DNA of 28,587 nucleotides from an uncultured Johnsonella sp. (GCA_905373785.1 CAJPUK010000009.1:1-28587), one strand, 5' to 3'; counted from the first letter of the stretch, positions 15,038-24,673 are shown. A program made the numbers and translations. Notes: generated by a model from the letters alone, not told the origin.

Positions 15038-16483
15038 CTAATATCCTATAAGCCAGTCATATAATTCCTGATATTTAAGAGCTGATGAAGTCCATGAATA
15101 GTCCTTAGCCATTCCTCTGTCTATTATCTTATTCCACTCTCTTTTTCTGTTATAAAAAATATATTTGGCATATCTTATGCTGTCAAGCATCTCATGTGCA
15201 TTGTAATTACAAAAGCTAAATCCGGTTCCCTTATTCTCATACTCATTATAAGGCTCTACCGTATCTTTCAGACCTCCGGTTTCTCTTACTATAGGCACAG
15301 TACCGTATCTTAAAGAGATAAGTTGGCTCAGTCCGCAAGGCTCAAACAAAGAAGGCATCAAAAAAGCATCGCAGGCTGCATATACCTTGTGAGACATGGC
15401 TTCCGAATAATAAATTTGAGCTGATACTCTGTTACAATACTTCCAGTCGTAATGTCTGAACATATTTTCATATTCCTCATCTCCGGTTCCGAGTACCACA
15501 AGTTGTGTATCTTCCTGACAGATTTCATCTATAACACACCTTACCAGATCAAGTCCCTTTTGGTTGGTTAATCTTGAGACTATACCAAGCATAAATCTTC
15601 CCTCATCAACCTCAAGTCCCAAGTCGGTTTGAAGACCTGTTTTATTCTTATACTTTTCTTTTCTGAAATTCTTCGCATCATATTTTTGATATATGTAGCC
15701 GTCAGTCTCGGGATTAAACTCCCTATAGTCTATGCCGTTTACTATACCTCTTAGAGAGTTACTTCTTGCTCTCATAAGCCCGTCAAGCCCCTCACCGAAG
15801 AACTCGGTTTGTATTTCCTTTGCATAAGTGTCGCTGACTGTGGTTATAGCATCGGCATAAACCACTCCGCCTTTTAACATATTGCCGTTTTTGTATGACT
15901 CAAGCTTATCCTCTGTAAAATAATATCCGGGAAGGGTGGAAAACCTCTTTATAGTATCCACATCCCATACTCCCTGGAATTTAAGGTTATGTATGGTAAA
16001 TACGGACTTCATGTTTCTAAAGAACTCGCCTTCTCTAAATCTGTCCTTCAGATAAACCGGTATAAGACCGGTTTGCCAGTCATGACAATGAACCACATCC
16101 GGCTTAAATCCTATTACCGGAAGGGCGGAAAGTGCCGCCAATGAGAAAAATGAGAATTTTTCCAAATCATAAAGCCAATTTCCATAAGGTCTGTCCCCTG
16201 AAAAATATCCCTCATTGTCTATAAAATAATATGTAACATTCTCATACTCTGTTTTAAGTATGCCTACATACCTGCTTTGCCCAAGGTAATCCATATAAAA
16301 ATGCGATACATACTCCAAACGCTCTCTAAGTTCCCAAGGAATGCACATGTACTTGGGTAACATTACTCTGCAATCAAAATATTTCTTGTCAAAATATCCC
16401 GGAAGTGAGCCTACAACATCTGCCAGACCTCCCGTTTTGACAAAAGGTACCGCTTCAGAAGCAACGAATAGTATATTTTTCAT
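15038..16483 (-). CDS. glgA: Glycogen synthase (ADP-glucose type)
   Basis: 481 residues, the standard length of bacterial GlgA (GT5 family). KTGGLADVVGSLP (16-28) binds ADP-glucose, HCHDWQTGLIPVYL and FTIHNLKFQG are N-terminal domain signatures, and SLFEPCGLSQLISLRYGTVP with RETGGLKDTV forms the C-terminal nucleotide-sugar site. It extends alpha-1,4-glucan chains for glycogen storage. No glgC, glgB or glgP lies nearby, so the other glycogen genes must be elsewhere. AAAGGGGA lies 5 bases before the ATG, and only 23 bases separate it from recN, so it may be read through from the nusB cluster. Confidence 0.96.
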   Translation of the reverse strand: MKNILFVASEAVPFVKTGGLADVVGSLPGYFDKKYFDCRVMLPKYMCIPWELRERLEYVSHFYMDYLGQSRYVGILKTEYENVTYYFIDNEGYFSGDRPYGNWLYDLEKFSFFSLAALSALPVIGFKPDVVHCHDWQTGLIPVYLKDRFREGEFFRNMKSVFTIHNLKFQGVWDVDTIKRFSTLPGYYFTEDKLESYKNGNMLKGGVVYADAITTVSDTYAKEIQTEFFGEGLDGLMRARSNSLRGIVNGIDYREFNPETDGYIYQKYDAKNFRKEKYKNKTGLQTDLGLEVDEGRFMLGIVSRLTNQKGLDLVRCVIDEICQEDTQLVVLGTGDEEYENMFRHYDWKYCNRVSAQIYYSEAMSHKVYAACDAFLMPSLFEPCGLSQLISLRYGTVPIVRETGGLKDTVEPYNEYENKGTGFSFCNYNAHEMLDSIRYAKYIFYNRKREWNKIIDRGMAKDYSWTSSALKYQELYDWLIGY

Positions 16484-16506
16484 ATATTCCCCTTTCTTAG
16501 ATGTAT

Positions 16507-18165
16507 CTATCCCTTTAATTTATCTGCCAAATCCTTCATTTCTTTTGCTGTTTGTAATACCGCTTCGGTAATCTCGCTTCCGCCTATAAGTCTGGCGATT
16601 TCTTCAACCAATCTCTTTTCTTTTACATAAGATATTTCGGTTTTGGTACTGTGTCCGTCGGTATGCTTTTCTATAAGGTAGTTGTGGTCTGCCATAGCCG
16701 CTATTTGCGGCAAATGTGTAATGCATATAACCTGATGTCCTCTTCCTATAAGCATAAGCTTTTCGGATACCTTTTGTGCGGTTCTTCCGCTTATACCCGT
16801 GTCTATCTCGTCAAAAATCAAGGTATCAACTTCGTCAAGGTCTGCAAGCACTGTTTTAATTGCCAACATAATACGTGAAAGCTCTCCTCCGCTTGCAATT
16901 TCCCTTAAGGGCTTTTTAGGATTTCCCGGATTGGTACTTATCATAAGTTCAACACTGTCCCTACCCTGCGGAGTAAAGTCACTGAGTTTCTTAAACTCTA
17001 TGTCAAAATCGACTCCAAGGAAGTTAAGATCATGAAGCTCCCGTATAATGCTTTCCTTAAGCACTCCTGCCGACTCTTTTCTTAACCCGGAAAGCTTATC
17101 ACAAAGCTCGTTAAGTTTTGCAACCGAGCTTCTTTGCTGCTCTTTATATTCGCTTATCAGTTCTTCATAATTTTCAAGAAATTCAAGTCTTTCTTTTTTG
17201 CCTTCATATATTTTGTTGATTTCTTTCAAATCCTCAGAATACTTGCCTTGTAAACTCCTTATTGTGTCCAATCTGCTGTTGATAGTATCAAACTCTTCTT
17301 CATTAAAGTCAAGTTCGTCTATATAATTATATATACTGTGCCTTAGATCCGCAATAATAGATTCCGCATCAAAAAGCTGACTTTCTATGTCTGAAAGCTC
17401 CTCATCATATTGCACTACCGAGGATATAAGTTTAAGCGAGGGACTTATACCGTCTTCTTCTATGTATGAGCTTATCTTAGACATCGCATCGGCTATTCTT
17501 GAAGCGTTTTTGATTTTTGAGTATCTTTGAACAAGTTCCTGTTCTTCCCCTTCCTTAAGCTGTGCATCCTCTATTTCTTCTATTTCATATTTTAAGAATT
17601 CAATTTCCCTTTTTCTTAAATTCTCTTCAAGCGTTTCGGAAAGTTTCTCTTCTATAGCCTTGTAATTCTGATATTCTTCTTTGATATCTTCCTTTACCTC
17701 TTTGATCCTGTCTTCTGCAAATAAATCTATAAGTTGTAATTGCTTACTTACTTCCAAAAGCCCATAGCTTTCGTGCTGGCTGTGTATATCTATCAGCAAA
17801 GACATAAGCTTTCTTCCCTTTGCCGCAGCTATTACCTCTCCGTTAATTCTAAGTACATTCTTTTGTTTACTGATCTTTCTTGACATGGTAATAAGTCCGT
17901 CTTCACCGACTTCTATATCCATTTTTCTTATTGCATCAAGTTTTAACCTGTCATTTATACAAAACAAAAGCTCTATGTATGCAAAATCCGCTCCGGCTCT
18001 TACAACATCCTTCCCGACTTTTGCACCAAGTGCCAAATTTATTGAATCAATAAGTATGGACTTACCTGCACCGGTCTCACCCGACAGCACCGTAAGACCC
18101 GCAAAAAACTCCAAATCAACCTGTTCAATTAAAGCAAGATTTTTTACATGCAACTCCAGTAGCAT
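16507..18165 (-). CDS. recN: DNA repair protein RecN
   Basis: 552 residues. SMC-like ATPase acting early at DNA double-strand breaks. The Walker A motif GETGAGKS is at 29-36. Two coiled-coil arms rich in Glu and Lys occupy roughly residues 150-370. ASGGELSRIMLAIK is the ABC signature and LIFDEIDTGISG the Walker B/D-loop, followed by the H-loop ITHLPQIAAMADHN. AAGGAG lies close before the ATG. It follows argR by 8 bases, as in many Firmicutes. In spore formers spoIVB and spo0A often come next; here glgA does. Confidence 0.97.
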   Translation of the reverse strand: MLLELHVKNLALIEQVDLEFFAGLTVLSGETGAGKSILIDSINLALGAKVGKDVVRAGADFAYIELLFCINDRLKLDAIRKMDIEVGEDGLITMSRKISKQKNVLRINGEVIAAAKGRKLMSLLIDIHSQHESYGLLEVSKQLQLIDLFAEDRIKEVKEDIKEEYQNYKAIEEKLSETLEENLRKREIEFLKYEIEEIEDAQLKEGEEQELVQRYSKIKNASRIADAMSKISSYIEEDGISPSLKLISSVVQYDEELSDIESQLFDAESIIADLRHSIYNYIDELDFNEEEFDTINSRLDTIRSLQGKYSEDLKEINKIYEGKKERLEFLENYEELISEYKEQQRSSVAKLNELCDKLSGLRKESAGVLKESIIRELHDLNFLGVDFDIEFKKLSDFTPQGRDSVELMISTNPGNPKKPLREIASGGELSRIMLAIKTVLADLDEVDTLIFDEIDTGISGRTAQKVSEKLMLIGRGHQVICITHLPQIAAMADHNYLIEKHTDGHSTKTEISYVKEKRLVEEIARLIGGSEITEAVLQTAKEMKDLADKLKG

Positions 18166-18173
18166 AATTCTCC

Positions 18174-18623
18174 TTATTTTTCAAGCATCTTATCAAGCTT
18201 TGCCATAACATCGTATGTCAAAGCTATATCTTTTATAGCACACATTATAGTATCATCACCTGCTATACAGCCCAACATACCCTCTATATTAAGCTCATCC
18301 AAAGCAGCTGCAACAGCCATAGCAAGTCCGGGCATAGTCTTTATAACAAGTATATTTTGTGCCATATCCATAGATACGAAACCTTCCTGCAAAACCCTTA
18401 TATACTTCTTGGCTGCATTATTTTTTTCTTTTATCAATACATATTTTTGTTTACCGTCATCAAGTGTAACCTTAGTAAGCTTTAGGTCCCTTATGTCCCT
18501 GGAAACAGTTGCCTGCGTAACATCAAAACCTGCACTTTTAAGCCTGTCTGCAAGCTCTTCCTGTGTCTCTATAACTTCCTTCTCAATCAGTTCCACTATC
18601 ATAGCATGTCTTAATTTTTTCAT
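18174..18623 (-). CDS. argR: Arginine repressor
   Basis: 149 residues, typical. The N-terminal winged helix (about 1-70) contains TQEELADRLKSAGFDVTQATVSRDIRDLKL, the recognition region of ArgR/AhrC. The C-terminal domain binds arginine and forms hexamers; GCIAGDDTIMCAI has the GDDT motif that contacts arginine. It represses arginine synthesis and activates catabolism when arginine is present. The ribosome site is weak (AAAGA well upstream of the ATG), unlike the neighbours. It lies between nadK and recN, the conserved Firmicutes position. Confidence 0.96.
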   Translation of the reverse strand: MKKLRHAMIVELIEKEVIETQEELADRLKSAGFDVTQATVSRDIRDLKLTKVTLDDGKQKYVLIKEKNNAAKKYIRVLQEGFVSMDMAQNILVIKTMPGLAMAVAAALDELNIEGMLGCIAGDDTIMCAIKDIALTYDVMAKLDKMLEK

Positions 18624-18644
18624 ACCATGTATTCATCTTTCTTT

Positions 18645-19472
18645 TTATATTCCGGACATCTTAGTTCTTAAGTTATCTAAAAAGGTACCGCCCTTTAATT
18701 TGATAAGTTTGGTTATTGTATCCGACTCTTTTATAATTAATCTGCTCTTATAGCTTAGACCCTTTTGTATATCTCCGTCAAATACCGCAAAGACCTCCTG
18801 CTTATTTTCTTTTGAAATTTCTATTTCTATATTACTTTCAGGTGCAAGCACTATACTCCTTTGATTGAGTGCATGAGGACAGATTGCGGTAATTATAAAC
18901 ATTCTTGCTCCCGGCTCTACTATAGGACCTCCGGCACTTAAATTATAGGCTGTGGACCCTGTAGGTGTAGCAACGATTATACCATCTGCACAATATTCAT
19001 TCAATAATTCTTTATTAACATAGGTCCTGCATCTTATAAACTTTGAACAGGTGTTGCCTGCTATTACCACCTCATTAAGTGCCTGGTGAGTCTTTGAGGC
19101 TGCTCCAGATCTTTTCACATAGGCATCTATCATCATTCTGTTTTCTATACTATATTCGTCGGCAAGCAGCTTATCTACCATATCTTCTATCCCTCCTTCG
19201 CTGCCAAGGCTGGTAAGGTATCCCAAATGCCCAAGATTGACTCCGATCAAAGGGATATTAAGATATGAGGTGTCTCTGGCAACTCTTATCAAAGTACCGT
19301 CTCCGCCCAGGGTAATTATACAATCTATATTCCCCGGAATTTTGGAAATCTCCAAATACCCCAAATTAAGTATTGCTTCCGCCCCCTTGCTTTTAATACG
19401 TTTCATTATGCTCTCAGCAACTTTCTCAACACCGCTTTTATCACTGTTACCGACTATATAAAAAGATTTCAT
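18645..19472 (-). CDS. nadK: NAD kinase
   Basis: 275 residues. It phosphorylates NAD to NADP. The diacylglycerol-kinase-like motif GGDGT (56-60) is present, with LNEVVIAG and the glycine-rich ATPTGSTAYNLSAGGPIVEP in the centre, all diagnostic of NadK. I chose the ATG at 19472, with AGGAG 8 bases upstream; the GTG at 19481 overlaps that site. It begins 11 bases after tlyA ends and is followed by argR after 21 bases. Confidence 0.95.
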   Translation of the reverse strand: MKSFYIVGNSDKSGVEKVAESIMKRIKSKGAEAILNLGYLEISKIPGNIDCIITLGGDGTLIRVARDTSYLNIPLIGVNLGHLGYLTSLGSEGGIEDMVDKLLADEYSIENRMMIDAYVKRSGAASKTHQALNEVVIAGNTCSKFIRCRTYVNKELLNEYCADGIIVATPTGSTAYNLSAGGPIVEPGARMFIITAICPHALNQRSIVLAPESNIEIEISKENKQEVFAVFDGDIQKGLSYKSRLIIKESDTITKLIKLKGGTFLDNLRTKMSGI

Positions 19473-19483
19473 GTATATCACTC

Positions 19484-20293
19484 CTATCTGAATGCAGCCG
19501 TATGTGCCTCATTTACCACCGTGTTTATAAGCTTTTCATCTGCCTGCCTAGGCATGGATGTATTATTTTTCTTCATATAACAAAGGTATTCTATATTTCC
19601 TTCGGGTCCTTTTATAGGTGAATATGTAAGTCCTATAACATCAAGCTTATTGTCGGAGGCATAAGTATAAACCGCCTGTATTACTTCCACATGTACCGCC
19701 GCCTCTCTTACAACACCTTTTTTTCCCACCTTTTCTCTTCCCGCCTCGAACTGCGGCTTGATCAAAGCCACTATAAAAGCATCCTCCTTAAGCAGTTTCA
19801 CAACTGCAGGTAAAACCTTTGAAAGAGATATAAATGAAACATCTATAGATGCCATATCCGCCTTTTGCTCTAAGCTTGACTCCTCAAGATATCTTATATT
19901 GGTTTTTTCGAATACTACAACCCTTTCATCATTTCTAAGTTTCCAGTCAAGCTGTCCATAACCCACATCTACAGCAAAAACCTTGCTTGCACCGTTTTGA
20001 AGCATACAGTCGGTAAATCCTCCGGTAGAGGCTCCAACATCCATACAAACCAGGTTAGAAAGCCTTATATCAAACTCAGTTAGGGCTTTTTCCAGCTTAA
20101 GCCCTCCTCGGCTTACATACTTTAGGCTCTGACCTCGTATTTCTATACTCTTATTTTCCTCAAATAATGCCCCTGCCTTATCTTCTTTCTGTCCGTCTAC
20201 ATATACTATACCGGACATAATTATAGCTTTCGCCTTCTCTCTACTGCTTGCTAAATTCTTCTTAACCAATAAGAGATCTAATCTTTCTTTCAT
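19484..20293 (-). CDS. tlyA: TlyA family RNA methyltransferase (S4 plus FtsJ-like domains)
   Basis: 269 residues. An N-terminal S4 RNA-binding domain (about 1-60) is followed by KYVSRGGLKLEKAL and an FtsJ-like methyltransferase domain with DVGASTGGF (85-93) as the SAM-binding loop; DVSFISLSKVLPAV and LIKPQFEAG are further family motifs. Characterised members 2'-O-methylate cytidines in 16S and 23S rRNA; the older name haemolysin is misleading. I chose the ATG at 20293 with GAGG 7 bases upstream; a longer frame to 20335 lies wholly within dxs. The start overlaps the end of dxs by 32 bases. Confidence 0.92.
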   Translation of the reverse strand: MKERLDLLLVKKNLASSREKAKAIIMSGIVYVDGQKEDKAGALFEENKSIEIRGQSLKYVSRGGLKLEKALTEFDIRLSNLVCMDVGASTGGFTDCMLQNGASKVFAVDVGYGQLDWKLRNDERVVVFEKTNIRYLEESSLEQKADMASIDVSFISLSKVLPAVVKLLKEDAFIVALIKPQFEAGREKVGKKGVVREAAVHVEVIQAVYTYASDNKLDVIGLTYSPIKGPEGNIEYLCYMKKNNTSMPRQADEKLINTVVNEAHTAAFR

Positions 20294-22178
20294 CAGAGAC
20301 CTCTTTCTTAAATTTTTTGAGCAATCCACTCTCATCCAAATCTCTTATAACAGAGTCCGAATCAATATGAAGTGTTTCTCTTAATAAGGATACATCACCA
20401 TGTTCTACATATTTATCCGGTATGTTTACATGGAATATATCTATATCCTTGTATTTGTCACTTATAAAATTCCTTACAGTAAGCCCAAAACCTCCAAGCA
20501 AAACATTTTCTTCCATAGTTATTATAAGGCTGTGGTTTTTACATATATAATCAAGCATGTCCGTATCTATAGGCTTTATAAATCTTGCATTGACTAAGCT
20601 TACCGAATAACCTCTTTTTTTAAGTTTCTCTCTTACGTGCTTTGCGGTACTTACCATACTTCCACAGGCAACTATGGCTATATCTTTCTCTTCGTATAAA
20701 AGCTCCGCCTTACCGTACTCTATTATTTGATTAAATTCACTAAGCTCCTTATAAGCCTTTCCTCTTGGATACCTTATAGCTACCGGACCGCCCCCCTTAA
20801 AAGCAAAGTCCAGCATATTTTCAAGCTCAAAGCTGTTTTTTGGAGCCATTATGCTCATATTCGGTATACAGTTCAGATAAGACAGATCAAATATTCCCTG
20901 ATGTGTCTCTCCGTCAGCTCCCACAAGACCTGCCCTGTCTATGGCAAATACAACATTAAGATCCTGTATACAAACATCATGTATGATTTGGTCAAAAGCT
21001 CTTTGCAAAAATGATGAATATATGGCTACCACCGGTTTTAAGCCTCCGGCTGCCATTCCGGCTGCCATGGTTACGGCATGTTGCTCTGCTATGCCCACAT
21101 CATAAAATCTTTCGGGAAAATGCTCCTTAAAAAGTTTAAGCCCGGTACCGTCAGGCATAGCGGCGGTAATAGCAACCACATCCTTATCTCTTTCTCCGAT
21201 TTCAACTATCTTTTTCGCAAATACATCCGTATAGTCCTCATCCGTCTTCTGCTTTTTAGACCTTCCCGTAACCTTATCAAAGGCGGATACCCCATGGAAT
21301 TTCTCCGGATTATCCTCTGCCGGCTTATAGCCCTTCCCCTTTTTGGTAATAACATGTACTATAACCGCATGATTAAGCTTCTTCGCCTCGGCAAATACCT
21401 TGCATAACTTGTCTATATCATGTCCGTCTACCGGTCCGAGGTAAGTTATTCCCATATTTTCAAAAAGCATACCGGGTATAATAAATTGCTTGATGCCGGA
21501 CTTTGCCTGCCTTATACTTTTTATAAGTCTCTTTCCTACATTAGGTACTTTTTCCAGATTGTTATATATATAGGTTTTTAACTTATTATATATGTCTCCT
21601 GTCCTTATACCGTTTAAGTAGGATGACATACCTCCTACATTTTTTGAAATGGACATTTCATTATCATTTAATACTATAATAAAATTCCTTTTAAGCGCAG
21701 CTGCATTATTAAGAGCCTCATACGCCATACCGCCGGTCAAAGCACCGTCTCCGATAATCGATACTACATAGTTATTTTCTTTTTTAAGCAAAGCTGCCCT
21801 TGCAAGACCAAGCCCTGCCGATATGCTTGTAGAAGAATGTCCTGTATTAAAAGCATCACAAGGGCTTTCCTTGGTCTTGGGAAACCCCGACATTCCGCCG
21901 AACATCCTAAGCTCGTCAAAATCTTTTTGCCTTCCGCTAAGTATTTTATGCGGATATGATTGATGTCCCACATCCCAAATCACCTTATCCTTCGGAAGAT
22001 CAAAGCTTTTATAAAGGGCAATGGTCAGTTCGACCACTCCAAGATTGCTTGCCAAATGCCCTCCGGTCTTGCTAAGCTTATCTATCAGGAAATCCCTCAT
22101 CTCTTTTGCAAGCATTTTTAAATATTTTTTCTTGACTCTTTTTACATCCGACGAGCCTTGTATTTTTTCTAATATCAT
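20262..22178 (-). CDS. dxs: 1-deoxy-D-xylulose-5-phosphate synthase
   Basis: 638 residues. It condenses pyruvate and glyceraldehyde 3-phosphate using thiamine diphosphate, the first step of the MEP isoprenoid route. GDGALTGGMAYEALNNAA (from residue 143) is the ThDP/Mg site. The substrate-side motifs KTKESPCDAFNTGHSS and YLGPVDGHD, the catalytic glutamate region VGIAEQHAVTMAAG, and DRAGLVGADGETHQG are all present. GAGG lies 5 bases before the ATG. It ends inside tlyA and begins about 60 bases after ispA, a gap filled by short repeats. Confidence 0.97.
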   Translation of the reverse strand: MILEKIQGSSDVKRVKKKYLKMLAKEMRDFLIDKLSKTGGHLASNLGVVELTIALYKSFDLPKDKVIWDVGHQSYPHKILSGRQKDFDELRMFGGMSGFPKTKESPCDAFNTGHSSTSISAGLGLARAALLKKENNYVVSIIGDGALTGGMAYEALNNAAALKRNFIIVLNDNEMSISKNVGGMSSYLNGIRTGDIYNKLKTYIYNNLEKVPNVGKRLIKSIRQAKSGIKQFIIPGMLFENMGITYLGPVDGHDIDKLCKVFAEAKKLNHAVIVHVITKKGKGYKPAEDNPEKFHGVSAFDKVTGRSKKQKTDEDYTDVFAKKIVEIGERDKDVVAITAAMPDGTGLKLFKEHFPERFYDVGIAEQHAVTMAAGMAAGGLKPVVAIYSSFLQRAFDQIIHDVCIQDLNVVFAIDRAGLVGADGETHQGIFDLSYLNCIPNMSIMAPKNSFELENMLDFAFKGGGPVAIRYPRGKAYKELSEFNQIIEYGKAELLYEEKDIAIVACGSMVSTAKHVREKLKKRGYSVSLVNARFIKPIDTDMLDYICKNHSLIITMEENVLLGGFGLTVRNFISDKYKDIDIFHVNIPDKYVEHGDVSLLRETLHIDSDSVIRDLDESGLLKKFKKEVSDERKIRSLIG

Positions 22179-22189
22179 ATTTTCCTCTT

Positions 22190-22252
22190 AGCTTAAAGAT
22201 TCTTGATTAAAGATTCTTTGGATTTAAGATTTTCCGAATTTAAGATTCTCTA
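22190..22252 (-). repeat. Four imperfect 14-17 bp tandem repeats between ispA and dxs
   Basis: On the - strand the unit GAATCTTAAAT (with variants AAATCTTAAAT, GAATCTTTAAT, GAATCTTTAAG) recurs four times. The first copy includes the last codons and stop of ispA, and the last ends just before the dxs ribosome site. The repeats explain most of the gap. Confidence 0.7.
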
Positions 22253-23148
22253 TCTATAAGTCCCTCTATTATTTTTCTCAAAGTTGTTGTGTCCCTGTCA
22301 AGGCTAAGAAGTAAATCCTTTGCCTCTCTCGATAACCTCCAACACTCTTCTTTTGCCTTATCAAGTCCGTAAAGACTTACATAATTAGTCTTGTTATTCT
22401 TTTCATCCAAACCGGCAGTCTTTCCTAAAATCTCAGTACTTGAAGTTGCATCAAGTATATCATCCCTGATTTGGAATGCCATTCCCACAGACTTTGCCGC
22501 CTCTTCAATTATAGCCAGCTCTCCGTTTCCCGCCATACCGAGTACTGCACCTATCAGCATGGAAGCTTCTATAAGGGCTGAGGTTTTTAAACTGTAGATA
22601 ACATCCAGTACTTCTTTGTCTATAACTTTACCGGTGTGTTCCACATCTATTACCTCTCCGCCTATCATGCCCTGCATACCGGCTTTATTTGCCAATATAC
22701 GGTTTGCCTTTAACATAGCCTTTATATATGGCAGTGAACTTGTTTCAGACTCAAACTTATTAAGCATATCAGAGGCTATCACATCAAAGGCTTCTATAAA
22801 AAAGGCATCTCCGGTAAGCACAGCCATGTCTTCTCCAAAGGCTACCCATGTTGTATCCTTTCCTCTTCTTAACTTATCGTTATCTATACAGGGCAAATCA
22901 TCATGTATTAAAGATGCCGTATGTATCATCTCTATGGCTGCCATATAAGATAATACTTTGTTAATATCAGGTTCTCCCGCCTCAAAAACCTTATAACTTT
23001 CCCATATAAATACAGGTCTTATACGCTTTCCGCCGGCAGCTATTGCCTCCCTCATCGCCAGGTAAACCTTTTTTTGCAGTCCTTCCACCTTAGGCAAATA
23101 CTTTTCCAACTCCATATCTATACTCTTTACATCATAATCAAATGCCAT
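22240..23148 (-). CDS. ispA: Polyprenyl (farnesyl/geranylgeranyl) diphosphate synthase
   Basis: 302 residues. It condenses IPP with allylic diphosphates. The first aspartate-rich motif is DDLPCIDND (83-91) with a two-residue insertion typical of bacterial type II FPP synthases, and the second is RDDILD (228-233). GGKRIRPVFIW binds IPP, and LKTSALIEASMLIGAVLG is the helix lining the product pocket. Product length (C15 versus C20) cannot be told with confidence. GGAGGGG precedes the ATG. It lies between xseB and dxs, the usual Firmicutes order, and probably supplies undecaprenyl and quinone precursors. Confidence 0.94.
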   Translation of the reverse strand: MAFDYDVKSIDMELEKYLPKVEGLQKKVYLAMREAIAAGGKRIRPVFIWESYKVFEAGEPDINKVLSYMAAIEMIHTASLIHDDLPCIDNDKLRRGKDTTWVAFGEDMAVLTGDAFFIEAFDVIASDMLNKFESETSSLPYIKAMLKANRILANKAGMQGMIGGEVIDVEHTGKVIDKEVLDVIYSLKTSALIEASMLIGAVLGMAGNGELAIIEEAAKSVGMAFQIRDDILDATSSTEILGKTAGLDEKNNKTNYVSLYGLDKAKEECWRLSREAKDLLLSLDRDTTTLRKIIEGLIDRES

Positions 23149-23167
23149 GTTCCCCTCCTTTTACATT

Positions 23168-23362
23168 CTATACCTCTTCACCGGCTATTATCTGCATGTT
23201 TTTTTCTATTTTCTCTATTTTCTTATATGTGTCGTTAACTCTTTTCATTCCTTCTTCGTATAATTTGAACATATCCTCAAGACCGGTATCCTTGCTTTCA
23301 AGTTTCTTTATAATTTCTTCTATATCGGATATATTATCTTCTATACTTTTTGCCTTAGCCAT
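23168..23362 (-). CDS. xseB: Exodeoxyribonuclease VII small subunit
   Basis: 64 residues. KSIEDNISDIEEIIKKLES, then a GLEDMFKLYEEGMK segment, match XseB, a small helical protein that pairs with XseA. The ATG at 23362 overlaps the end of xseA by 8 bases (ATGGCTAA), with AAGGTGG 5 bases upstream; GTG codons further upstream belong to that ribosome site. Confidence 0.94.
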   Translation of the reverse strand: MAKAKSIEDNISDIEEIIKKLESKDTGLEDMFKLYEEGMKRVNDTYKKIEKIEKNMQIIAGEEV

Positions 23363-24572
23363 CACTACCACCTTCAGCTTTTTCTATTCTTTCCACTTTT
23401 GCTAAAACCCTTCCGTCCGAAAAGCTCAGAAGTATCTCTTCTTGACTTTTCAACTCACTTACGGAATTTATTCTATTATACTCCATATCGGTTACGAAGG
23501 CATAGCCTAATGATAATTTATCCAAAGGAGATAAGCCTTTAAGTCTTTCTATGTATACTCTTAAGCTTTCCTTATTTTTATCTATGCCATACTTAAGTGC
23601 GGAGTATAGGCTTCTTTTTACTTCCTTAAGCCTATTATTATAACCTTCAAGTTTGGATGTGGGAGAATTTATAAGCAAATCTTTTTTTGCCATATCAAGT
23701 CTATTCCTGACAACAAAAAGTTTCTCAAGCATAAGCTGTTCTATTCTTGAAGAGTATCTTTGCATATATTCCTCAAAACTCTCATAATCCATCACCGCCA
23801 TATCTGCCGCCATGCTTGGAGTAGCCGCCCTTTTGTCAGCCACAAAGTCCGCTATGGTATAATCGCTTTCATGACCTACTGCGGATATTATAGGGGTCTT
23901 GGCATTAAATATAGTATTTGCCACTGCCGTCTCATTAAAAGCCCACAAATCCTCTATAGAACCTCCGCCTCTTCCCACTATGATGACATCAAGATCTAAG
24001 GCATCAAGACTTCGTATTCCTCTTGCTATACTGCTTGCAGCCTTTTCACCCTGTACTATTGCCGGATATAAGAATATTTCGACATAAGGATTCTTTCTTT
24101 TAGATACCCTTAATATATCCTGTATGGCTGCGCCCGTAGCGGAAGTTACCACCCCTATCCTACTTGAAAATACAGGTAATGCCTGCTTATACTCATCGGC
24201 AAACATTCCCATATCTTCAAGTTCTTTCTTAAGTTCCAAAAATCTCTTGTATAGATCTCCTATACCGCTTTTTTCTATAGCTTGGGCAAGTATATTGTAA
24301 GTTCCGTTCTTTTCATATACATTAAGACTTCCGCTTACAATTATTTTCATTCCGTCCTTTAATACAAAGTCAAGATTTTTCTTGTAATTTGAAAACATAA
24401 TGACTGAAATAGCCGCTTCACTGTCTTTTAAAGTAAAATATATATGTCCCATGCCGTGATACTTACAATTTGACACCTCTCCGCTTACACTGATATTTTT
24501 TAACAAAAAATCCTCACTTATAAGCATTTTTATATAAGAGTTGATTTTGCTTACCGTATAAACCTTAGACAT
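23355..24572 (-). CDS. xseA: Exodeoxyribonuclease VII large subunit
   Basis: 405 residues. It degrades single-stranded DNA to oligonucleotides together with XseB. The N-terminal OB-fold domain (SKVYTVSKINSYIKMLI, ISVSGEVSN, GHIYFTLKDSEAAI) is followed by the catalytic domain with IGVVTSATGAAIQDIL, the signature GRGGGSIEDLWAFNE, and SAVGHESDYTIADFVADKRA. A coiled-coil tail follows. MSKVYTV at 24572 fits family starts; AGGAGG is only 3 bases ahead, a short spacing. The frame extends to a TTG at 24602 but without homology. Confidence 0.95.
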   Translation of the reverse strand: MSKVYTVSKINSYIKMLISEDFLLKNISVSGEVSNCKYHGMGHIYFTLKDSEAAISVIMFSNYKKNLDFVLKDGMKIIVSGSLNVYEKNGTYNILAQAIEKSGIGDLYKRFLELKKELEDMGMFADEYKQALPVFSSRIGVVTSATGAAIQDILRVSKRKNPYVEIFLYPAIVQGEKAASSIARGIRSLDALDLDVIIVGRGGGSIEDLWAFNETAVANTIFNAKTPIISAVGHESDYTIADFVADKRAATPSMAADMAVMDYESFEEYMQRYSSRIEQLMLEKLFVVRNRLDMAKKDLLINSPTSKLEGYNNRLKEVKRSLYSALKYGIDKNKESLRVYIERLKGLSPLDKLSLGYAFVTDMEYNRINSVSELKSQEEILLSFSDGRVLAKVERIEKAEGGSDG

Positions 24573-24600
24573 AAACCTCCTACACTGCCATAACTTTATC

Positions 24601-24668
24601 AAAATAACTTAACTGATTCTTACTTTATTTGCAGTTATAAAATACAAAAAGTCAAGTCAAGTTATTTT
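24601..24668 (-). terminator. Long-loop hairpin between nusB and xseA
   Basis: A 14-bp stem (24601-24614 with 24655-24668) encloses about 40 AT-rich bases. The single imperfect pair is G-U on the - strand only. The distal arm ends TTATTTTG. It lies in the 101-base gap after nusB, so it may attenuate read-through into xseA. The large loop makes it a weak terminator call. Confidence 0.4.
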
Positions 24669-24673
24669 TAATA

